Of a stretch of DNA of 8,777 nucleotides, positions 1-4,929 are shown piece by piece (the first letter of the stretch is position 1; each line of letters starts with the position of its first letter). The position numbers were made by a program, and so were the translations under genes. The notes beneath the pieces were generated by a model. That model ran no database searches and was not told the DNA's origin. It saw only the letters and a list, made by a program, of their open reading frames with translations. Origin of the DNA: Chloroflexi bacterium RBG_16_64_43 (lineage in GTDB: Bacteria; Chloroflexota; Anaerolineae; Anaerolineales; RBG-16-64-43); NCBI GenBank assembly GCA_001796965.1, contig MGOA01000162.1, forward strand, positions 1-8,777, in the 5' to 3' direction.

Positions 1-156
1 TCCAAGCAAACCCAAGGGGCCCATCATGGAAACAGCTTCCCAGTTGAACTCGCTGGTTTCGTCCACGTGCCGAGCGCGCGGTTTGACTATTCGCTCGCAA
101 AAGGCGCGAATCGAGTCACGCCACATGCGTTGTTCATCGGTGAGGTTGAAATCCAT
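1..156 (-). CDS. Acyl-CoA dehydrogenase, N-terminal fragment (runs off left edge)
   Basis: Only the first 52 codons are in the window. The translation begins MDFNLTDEQRMWRDSIRAFC and continues with a KPRARHVDET stretch and a MMGPLGLLG stretch. This is the classic N-terminal helical domain of FAD-dependent acyl-CoA dehydrogenases (L-T-x-E-Q-x...-R-x-F-x-x...-P-x-A...-D). These enzymes oxidise an acyl-CoA to the 2,3-enoyl-CoA in the cytoplasm and pass electrons to ETF. The ATG at 156 is preceded on the minus strand by GGAGGGCGCC, a strong ribosome binding site. The catalytic base and FAD-binding parts lie outside the window, so substrate class cannot be given. The gene is separated from the upstream penicillin-binding protein gene by about 400 bp of repeat-rich DNA and a terminator-like hairpin, so it is probably its own transcription unit. 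Its chemistry fits the CoA-transferase pair at 2895-4695, but no operon link is visible. Confidence 0.88.
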   Translation of the reverse strand, partial: MDFNLTDEQRMWRDSIRAFCERIVKPRARHVDETSEFNWEAVSMMGPLGLLG

Positions 157-269
157 GGCGCCCTCCACAGACAGATGGGTGGTGGCCGCGGCCGGGTGGA
201 GCCGCGGCTGGCCAGTGCGTGGGCCCGCGTGCAAGCCTCCGGCTTGCCGTGGCGGGAGAAGCAACAACA
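157..269. other. GC-rich leader region of the acyl-CoA dehydrogenase, with hairpins
   Basis: No gene is seen here. Two short dyads are visible. GCAAGCC (231-237) and GGCTTGC (241-247) form a perfect 7-bp stem with a 3-nt loop. The self-complementary octamer GCCGCGGC occurs at 185-192 and again at 201-208, so the two copies can pair with each other. Both lie between the ATG at 156 and the palindromic repeat starting at 270. They could be part of the 5' untranslated RNA of the dehydrogenase or simply reflect local GC richness. Confidence 0.4.
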
Positions 270-368
270 GGAAAGCGATGGAGTATCAGGGACATGGGGC
301 ACAGCGGCTGTGCCCCATGTCCCTGGAAAGCGATGGAGTATCAGGGACATGGGGCACAGCGGCTGTGC
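270..368. repeat. Tandem 55-bp-period repeat, two perfect 44-bp copies
   Basis: A 44-bp segment at 270-313, starting GGAAAGCGATGGAGTATCAG and ending GGCTGTGC, is repeated without mismatch at 325-368, a period of 55 bp. The first unit is complete: it carries the full palindrome that fills the spacer up to the second copy. The second unit loses the match at 369, where TGCTCCGCGG replaces TGCCCCATGT, so only one half of the palindrome is present there. No protein-coding signal is visible across it. The arrangement resembles a REP/BIME or MITE-like intergenic element that has duplicated and decayed. It lies between the PBP gene and the acyl-CoA dehydrogenase. Confidence 0.85.
287..325. repeat. 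Perfect palindrome, 19-bp arms with 1-nt centre
   Basis: The left arm 287-305 (CAGGGACATGGGGCACAGC) is the exact reverse complement of the right arm 307-325 (GCTGTGCCCCATGTCCCTG), with a single G at 306 between them. As RNA or extruded DNA this would form a very stable hairpin from either strand. It is not followed by a T-run, so it is not a textbook intrinsic terminator. The second repeat unit keeps only the inner stem GCACAGC-G-GCTGTGC (354-368). Confidence 0.9.
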
Positions 369-510
369 TCCGCGGCATGCGACCGGGCCACTCCCTGTTG
401 CATGGATGATACACCGCGCGCCAGCCCGGCGCGAGTCGCCCTGGGCCTGTGGCCGCGAGGAAGACAGCCTGGCGCACAAGCGAGTGACGCGTGACCTCTC
501 CCAGAATGCA
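369..510. other. Gene-free spacer between repeat and PBP hairpin
   Basis: No open frame here has recognisable protein content. The one regulatory-looking string is TATCAT on the minus strand (positions 406-411), five of six matches to a -10 hexamer, but no -35 is evident at normal spacing. If it were used, the acyl-CoA dehydrogenase transcript would have a leader of about 240 nt containing the palindromic repeat. This is weak support only. Confidence 0.3.
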
Positions 511-536
511 ATCGGCCGCGAATACTCGCGGCCGAT
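511..536 (-). terminator. Hairpin downstream of the PBP gene, probable terminator
   Basis: ATCGGCCGCGA (511-521) pairs perfectly with TCGCGGCCGAT (526-536) around a 4-nt loop, an 11-bp stem. On the transcribed strand it begins 27 nt after the PBP stop codon and is followed by TGCATTCT, which is only weakly U-rich. Its core matches the hairpins at 2854-2883 and 4765-4800, supporting a shared 3'-end role. Confidence 0.65.
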
Positions 537-563
537 GCGGTCAGTGGCGCGCGTTTGGCCGAC

Positions 564-2777
564 TCAGGGCGTCTCGGTACCCGGAAGTGTGGGTGTCACC
601 GTCGGCCCGCCGACGGCCGACTCCCAATCGTAGCGTGTCTGCGGTGAACCGTAGAAGTAGATCTCCAGGATGCGGCGGAAGATCGGCGCGGCGTACTCCG
701 ACCCCTCGCCAGTGTTTTCGACGATGACGGCGATGGCGATATCGGGCTTGTCGCTGCGTTGCAGGAAGGTGTAGCCCGTGAACCAGGCGTGCGGCAGGCG
801 CGGCAGGTCTTGCGCCGTCCCGGTCTTGCCTGCCACGGCCGGCCAGCCATAGAAGGTGGGCCGTGCCGTTCCGCCGGGGGCATTGGTTACACCGCGCATG
901 CCCTCCTGAATGACCGCCAAGTTTTCGGCGCTGAGCGGAAGCGTGCCGCGGATCTCGGGCGCGAAAGTGAAGACGGGCTCATCTTCGCCGTGTTGGATCG
1001 ACCGCACGAGCTGCGGGCGGTAAAGGGTGCCGCCGTTGCCGAGCGCGGCAGCGAAATCCGCCACTTGCAGCGGCGTGACGTTCAGCACTTGGCCGATGGC
1101 CATGTTCACCGCATCGCCAGCAAGCCAGGGCTCGCCTTGTTCGACTTTCCAGGCCGGGTCTGGGATGAACCCGGGCTCTTCCTCGATCACCCCGATGCCG
1201 GTTAGTTTGCCCAGCCCGTACCCGCGTGCCATGTTGGGGACGATCCATGGGTCGCGATTGAAGAGATCCAGCCCGATATGCCAGAAGAACGGGTTGCACG
1301 ATCGCATCAAGCCTTGCACCAAGTTGAGCGTCCCGTGCGGCGGCTTATCCTTGGCCACCGTCCAGTCCTCGAGGGTGAGGCCCGGCAGTTCGCGGAAGTA
1401 GCCGTCGCACGTATAGGTGGAAGCCGCGGTATAGGCTCCGGACTGGAGCGCGCCACCAATGGTGATGAGCTTGAAGACCGAACCCAGTGCGTACTGGCCC
1501 TGGGCGGCCCGGTTGAGCAGTGGCACGCGTTGGTCGTTGAGCAGTTCGGGCAGGAGATACTGGCTGTTGAAGTTACCCAGATTGAAGAGGTTCGAATCGA
1601 ATCCCGGGCTGGAGACCATGGCCAATACTTCGCCGGTATCTCGGCTGAGGGCCACGGCCGCGCCGGTGAGATGCCCGAAGGCATAGCGTTCGACGCGAGC
1701 TTGCAGCGAGCGGTCGAGGGTGGTGTAGATATCATGCGCCGGCTGGCTCGTCCGCTGGGCCAATGTCGAGAGTACGCGCCCGTCCGCCGCCACAACATAA
1801 AGCGTCCCCCCGTGCGTCCCGGCCAGGAAGGACTCGCCCCAGCTCTCCAGGCCCTGCACGCCTACCAGTTCGTCGCCCAAGTATCCCTTGGCCAGGTACT
1901 CGTCGAGCTGTTCTTTTGGCACCTGCGCCACGTAGCCGATCACGTGCGAGGCTATTCCGCCGCCGTAGTAGGTGCGGCCCTCGTTGCTCGATATACGAAT
2001 GCCCCCCATGCCGCTCAAGACGCCGTAGCGCTTGCCCACTTCTTCGCGCGAAACCTCGCCCAGCGGAACATACCAGTCCGGCAGAGCGCTCGCGTATTTG
2101 AGGCGAATAGTCTCGGTATTCATCAGAAGCAGCCGACTCAGTTCACGCAGCAGGCTTTCCTCATCGACGATTTCGCCCGGAACAATCCCCAGCGATAGGG
2201 TCTCTGATTCGTACGCCAACGGGTCGCCATAGCGGTCGTAGATCGTTCCGCGCGCAGGGATGTCCGCTTCGAGGACCAGCCGCCCACCGCCTTTGAGTTC
2301 CGGCAGGATCAACCCGTCATCCCAGGTGATGCGCCAGGCGTCGCCTTCCATCACGAGCGGCAAGGTTACCTCGCGCGAGAACTCGCCGGCCACGCCGGAG
2401 GCATAGCTGATGCGCGTGCTGACCTCGGCGTTGGGCGAGTTGACCTGGGTGGCAAGGATCTCGGCACGCACCTGGGTGATGGCCGCTTTGCGGCGGAAGT
2501 CCTCATAGCGTGCAGCGAAGTCCTCGGCGCTGATCGCGCTCTGGCTAGTGGTCGAGAGCTGCGCATACATTGCGTCGAAGGCGCGTTCGTTCCACGTGGC
2601 CAGGAACTGCCCGGCCACCTCGTTGGGATCCTGGCCGGCGATGATCGTCACCTGCGGCGCAGGCAAGCTGGGCGTGGCCGAACTGAAGATCGGCACACCG
2701 CCGTTGCATGCAGCTAGCGCGCCCGCGGCCGTCAAGAGTGCAACCCCGAGCGCCAACGGCTGCAGGCGGTGCTGCAT
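564..2777 (-). CDS. Penicillin-binding transpeptidase with NTF2-like (MecA-type) N-domain, predicted lipoprotein
   Basis: This 737-residue class B penicillin-binding protein cross-links peptidoglycan as a D,D-transpeptidase on the outer face of the cytoplasmic membrane. A signal sequence ends in a lipobox, LAAC, with Cys24, so lipid anchoring is likely. Residues about 50-165 (DPNEVAGQFLATWNERAF onward) look like the NTF2-like domain of MecA/PBP2a-type proteins. Next comes the dimerisation region with the RGTIYDRYGDPLA signature. The C-terminal transpeptidase domain has all three active-site motifs: Ser433-Val-Phe-Lys436 (nucleophile), Ser493-Cys494-Asn495, and Lys651-Thr-Gly-Thr654. A Pro/Thr-rich tail ends the protein. 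I chose the ATG at 2777 because it starts the lipoprotein signal and lies downstream of the promoter at 2825-2833. A GTG at 2843 would lie upstream of that promoter, and a GTG at 2816 would be nearly leaderless. No clear Shine-Dalgarno precedes 2777. MecA-type domains are also common in ordinary cell-wall PBPs, so beta-lactam resistance is not implied. Confidence 0.93.
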   Translation of the reverse strand: MQHRLQPLALGVALLTAAGALAACNGGVPIFSSATPSLPAPQVTIIAGQDPNEVAGQFLATWNERAFDAMYAQLSTTSQSAISAEDFAARYEDFRRKAAITQVRAEILATQVNSPNAEVSTRISYASGVAGEFSREVTLPLVMEGDAWRITWDDGLILPELKGGGRLVLEADIPARGTIYDRYGDPLAYESETLSLGIVPGEIVDEESLLRELSRLLLMNTETIRLKYASALPDWYVPLGEVSREEVGKRYGVLSGMGGIRISSNEGRTYYGGGIASHVIGYVAQVPKEQLDEYLAKGYLGDELVGVQGLESWGESFLAGTHGGTLYVVAADGRVLSTLAQRTSQPAHDIYTTLDRSLQARVERYAFGHLTGAAVALSRDTGEVLAMVSSPGFDSNLFNLGNFNSQYLLPELLNDQRVPLLNRAAQGQYALGSVFKLITIGGALQSGAYTAASTYTCDGYFRELPGLTLEDWTVAKDKPPHGTLNLVQGLMRSCNPFFWHIGLDLFNRDPWIVPNMARGYGLGKLTGIGVIEEEPGFIPDPAWKVEQGEPWLAGDAVNMAIGQVLNVTPLQVADFAAALGNGGTLYRPQLVRSIQHGEDEPVFTFAPEIRGTLPLSAENLAVIQEGMRGVTNAPGGTARPTFYGWPAVAGKTGTAQDLPRLPHAWFTGYTFLQRSDKPDIAIAVIVENTGEGSEYAAPIFRRILEIYFYGSPQTRYDWESAVGGPTVTPTLPGTETP

Positions 2778-2780
2778 GCG

Positions 2781-2792
2781 TCGATTGATCGA
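2781..2792. promoter_or_regulatory. Small dyad in the PBP leader
   Basis: TCGAT-TG-ATCGA is a 12-nt inverted repeat located between the putative transcription start (about 2818) and the ATG at 2777, where a Shine-Dalgarno sequence would be expected but is missing. It could be an operator-like site or chance. Confidence 0.2.
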
Positions 2793-2824
2793 TAATGTAG
2801 CGATGATGGGCCTCACAGGCGCGG

Positions 2825-2833
2825 ATTGTACCA
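2825..2833 (-). promoter_or_regulatory. Extended -10 promoter element for the PBP gene
   Basis: On the minus strand the sequence reads TGG-TACAAT: a -10 hexamer with five of six consensus bases plus the TGn extension. A -35 is weak; TTGTTG or TTGTCC lies 15-18 bp upstream, inside the downstream edge of the hairpin at 2854-2883. Transcription would start near 2818, about 40 nt before the ATG. It places PBP in a unit separate from the CoA-transferase genes. Confidence 0.55.
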
Positions 2834-2853
2834 GCCTGCACACCCGGACAACA

Positions 2854-2883
2854 AACCGGCCGCGCTTTTTGACGCGGCCGGTT
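2854..2883 (-). terminator. Hairpin after the CoA-transferase genes, probable terminator
   Basis: AACCGGCCGCG (2854-2864) and CGCGGCCGGTT (2873-2883) form a perfect 11-bp stem with an 8-nt loop. On the minus strand it begins 11 nt after the stop codon of the beta subunit and is followed by TTGTTG, a poor U-tract. It sits just upstream of the PBP promoter, so it would insulate the two units. Confidence 0.7.
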
Positions 2884-2894
2884 GACCACTCGCG

Positions 2895-3671
2895 TTACTT
2901 GCCGATGACCATGCCCGCCGGGTCAATCTCATGCAGCAGGCGGCGCTCCTCCTCGGTCGGCGGCGAGGTGACCTCTAGTGTATCGGCCACCTGGATGTTG
3001 AACCCGCTCGCGGCCTGCACATCGGCCACCGAAACGCCCGGGTGCGTTGCGCGCAGCCGCAGTTGCTTGGTGGCTTCATCGAAGTCATAAACCGCGAGTT
3101 GGGTCAGCACGCGGTAAGGCCCCGAGCCGGCCGGCAGCCCGGCCCGTTCGCGCGCGCCTGGGCCGTCGATGTACCCCGGTGTGGTGAGGAAGTTGACCCG
3201 CTCCACAAGGCGGCGTTTGTCCTGGCGGAGGATGATAATCGTCCGCTGGGCCAGGGAACCCACGTCGTTTCCCCCTCCCGAGCCGGGCAGGCGAACCTCA
3301 GGCAACTCCCACGGGCCGATGACGGTAGTGTTGAGGTTGCCGTAGCGGTCCATCATCGCCCCGCCCAGGAAACCAAAGTCCACGTAGCCCGCCTGACAGG
3401 CGCTCATTACGTTGTGCATGCTGGAGGCGGCCGAGGCATGGTAGAAGGTCCGCGAATCGCCGACCGAGACCGGAAGGGTAGGCACGCGCGGTCCTACCCC
3501 GCCCGCTTCGAAAATGATCACCAGCCCTGGCGCATGTGTGCGCTGGGCGAGGATCGCCCCGATCATCGGCAGCCCGGTGCCCACCAGCACCGTGCGCCGG
3601 TCCTCCAGCGTGCGCGCGGCCACGCAGGCCATGAGTTCCATCGCAGTGTATGCAGGCGTGGATGGGGTCAT
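2895..3671 (-). CDS. CoA-transferase beta subunit, glutaconate CoA-transferase type
   Basis: This is a 258-residue class I CoA-transferase small/beta subunit, which pairs with the alpha subunit encoded just upstream to move CoA between carboxylic acids in the cytoplasm. The catalytic glutamate is expected in the FEAGGVG motif, Glu55, which lines up with Glu54 of the Acidaminococcus glutaconate CoA-transferase beta subunit as I remember it. Downstream are GFLGGAMMDRYGNLN (about 100-114) and the glycine-rich GSGGGNDVGSLAQ (130-142), both typical of the GctB family. The start is the ATG at 3671, which follows the alpha stop codon after 7 bp with GTGAG inside the alpha end as a weak ribosome site, implying translational coupling. 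A GTG at 3704 would overlap alpha and is less likely. Related proteins include the mycobacterial IpdB ring-opening hydrolases, so transferase versus hydrolase activity and the substrate are not settled. Confidence 0.9.
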   Translation of the reverse strand: MTPSTPAYTAMELMACVAARTLEDRRTVLVGTGLPMIGAILAQRTHAPGLVIIFEAGGVGPRVPTLPVSVGDSRTFYHASAASSMHNVMSACQAGYVDFGFLGGAMMDRYGNLNTTVIGPWELPEVRLPGSGGGNDVGSLAQRTIIILRQDKRRLVERVNFLTTPGYIDGPGARERAGLPAGSGPYRVLTQLAVYDFDEATKQLRLRATHPGVSVADVQAASGFNIQVADTLEVTSPPTEEERRLLHEIDPAGMVIGK

Positions 3672-3678
3672 GACAATC

Positions 3679-4695
3679 TCACTTCTTCTGTAGCCAAGGG
3701 GCACTCAGCGGCTGCCGCAGATGCTCGACATCCTCGAGGTAGGCTCGCTTGGTAGCGCCGCCGATGTGCTCGAGGTAGGCAGCCTGGTCGGGCATGTTGT
3801 AGACGTATTCATCAAAGTAGTCGCGCGTGCCTTCCGGCGTCTTCGACACGTCGAGCCACTCGCCGATGATCTCCTCGTCGAAGTAATACAGGTAAGGCAT
3901 GGTAGTCGGATGCGCCCCGAAGGGCACCTCGCACACGGCATCCACCACATAGAAGGGAATGGCGGTGAGCCACGGCCGCTCCTGGATGACCTCATGCGCT
4001 ACGATCTCTTCGGTCGTCACGATTACGCGCCGTGCCGCGCGCGCCAACTCCCAATCCATGATCAGGATGCCGTCGATCTGCGCGTTGCCGTACATGTCGC
4101 AGCGCGGCACGTGGAACACGGCCACGTCCGGGTAGGCGGCCGGGATCAGGCAGACCGGTTTGCCGCTCCACGGGTCGCGCGCCGTCTTGCACGCACTGTA
4201 CGCAAAGGTGTCGGAGCCCAGCATGTTGCGGGAGGGGATGAATGGAACGCCCAGCATGCCGGCCAAGAAGCGCCACTGATACCCAGCATTGGAGATCTCA
4301 CCGACCACGCGGCACACCCCGCTCTCCACCGCGCGACGACTCGCCGGCGAGAGGCCGCGCAGCTCCTGGGCGAACGCGTAGGCGACCTCGATGCGATCAA
4401 CGCAGCCCGAACCGATGAGCAGGTCTGCATCATGCACCGCCGTCTTACCCGCGAGCACCAGGTGCTGGCGGCGCTGGCGGATGATCTCATACACCACCGC
4501 CATGGCAACGCGGATGTGCCCGAAGCCGCCCATCGCAAGGTAGTCGCCATCGTGAACGTATTCGCGCACCGCCTGAGGCACGCTCATGCGCTTGTCACGC
4601 AGGTCGCGCGTCTTGTTCTCGAGCACCCAGCGCCGGTTCTCGTCCGGGTCGTGCCAGCCGATCAGCTCGCCCTTCCCTTGTGCCAGTATCTCCAT
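3679..4695 (-). CDS. CoA-transferase alpha subunit, glutaconate CoA-transferase type
   Basis: This 338-residue class I CoA-transferase alpha subunit forms the heteromer with the beta gene immediately downstream. Family features are GGFGHIR (56-62) in the N-terminal CoA-binding region, the AGKTAVHDADLLIGSGCV segment (82-99), ISNAGYQWRFLAGMLGVPF (134-152), HVPRCDMYGNAQIDG (195-209) and VDAVCEVPFGAHP (251-263). The C-terminal tail of about 60 residues ends in APWLQKK. The family usually runs to about 320 residues, so the length is normal. The ATG at 4695 is chosen because GGGAGAGG stands 6 nt upstream. A longer reading from GTG at 4764 would pass through a strong hairpin and adds a low-complexity arginine-rich stretch. 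Known family roles include glutaconate fermentation and opening of steroid-derived rings by IpdAB. Nothing in the flanking genes fixes the substrate here. The acyl-CoA dehydrogenase at 1-156 is a plausible pathway partner. Confidence 0.92.
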   Translation of the reverse strand: MEILAQGKGELIGWHDPDENRRWVLENKTRDLRDKRMSVPQAVREYVHDGDYLAMGGFGHIRVAMAVVYEIIRQRRQHLVLAGKTAVHDADLLIGSGCVDRIEVAYAFAQELRGLSPASRRAVESGVCRVVGEISNAGYQWRFLAGMLGVPFIPSRNMLGSDTFAYSACKTARDPWSGKPVCLIPAAYPDVAVFHVPRCDMYGNAQIDGILIMDWELARAARRVIVTTEEIVAHEVIQERPWLTAIPFYVVDAVCEVPFGAHPTTMPYLYYFDEEIIGEWLDVSKTPEGTRDYFDEYVYNMPDQAAYLEHIGGATKRAYLEDVEHLRQPLSAPWLQKK

Positions 4696-4709
4696 AGCCT
4701 GCCTCTCCC

Positions 4710-4759
4710 ACTGCGGGCGGGAGGCCTCAGCGCGAGTGCGGCGCCTCGGCTCCCGCAGT
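4710..4759 (-). promoter_or_regulatory. Long leader hairpin abutting the alpha-subunit ribosome site
   Basis: On the transcribed strand ACTGCGGG (positions 4759-4752) can pair with CCCGCAGT (4717-4710), with a further possible GAGGC/GCCTC inner stem. The structure ends directly before the GGGAGAGG ribosome binding site of the CoA-transferase alpha gene. It could influence translation, but such pairings are frequent in GC-rich DNA. Confidence 0.3.
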
Positions 4760-4764
4760 AGCAC

Positions 4765-4800
4765 ATCGGCCGCGCGCCCTTGGTGGGGGCCGCGGCCGGT
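4765..4800 (-). terminator. Hairpin between modular lipoprotein and CoA-transferase genes
   Basis: ATCGGCCGCG (4765-4774) pairs with CGCGGCCGGT (4791-4800), eight Watson-Crick pairs at the core plus a T·G and an A-T at the base. An inner GCCC/GGGC stem (4776-4779 with 4787-4790) extends it with one bulged base. It shares the GGCCGCG/CGCGGCC core with the hairpins at 511-536 and 2854-2883. It lies about 130 nt after the stop of the lipoprotein gene, farther than the other two from their genes, and no T-run follows. It may terminate that transcript or act in the CoA-transferase leader. Confidence 0.5.
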
Positions 4801-4929
4801 TAGTCGGTGTGAAGATGAGCGCGTTCGTGACAGGCTTGCGACAACCTGCCGTGGTCATTGGAGCGCGCATGATGTAGGGCAGGAAGCGGACTCTCCGTCA
4901 CTTCTCCCCGCTTGTGCCGTGCTGAGCTC

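Noticed and set aside
270..368. CRISPR array
   Set aside because: Only two copies, a spacer of 11 bp that is part of the palindrome, and no cas genes nearby.
26..633. Overlapping open frames on both strands across the palindromic repeat
   Set aside because: They translate the repeat itself in several frames and overlap the acyl-CoA dehydrogenase start; no frame is favoured by composition or ribosome site.
1278..2198. Plus-strand open frame (306 codons) opposite the PBP gene
   Set aside because: Antisense shadow of a gene with all catalytic motifs; no start signal or domain.
564..2777. Acquired mecA-like beta-lactam resistance gene
   Set aside because: The MecA-type N-domain is widespread in housekeeping class B PBPs; there is no mobile element or regulator next to the gene.
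3721..4761. Plus-strand open frame (346 codons) opposite the CoA-transferase alpha gene
   Set aside because: It mirrors a strongly supported gene; its translation is low-complexity and matches no family I know.
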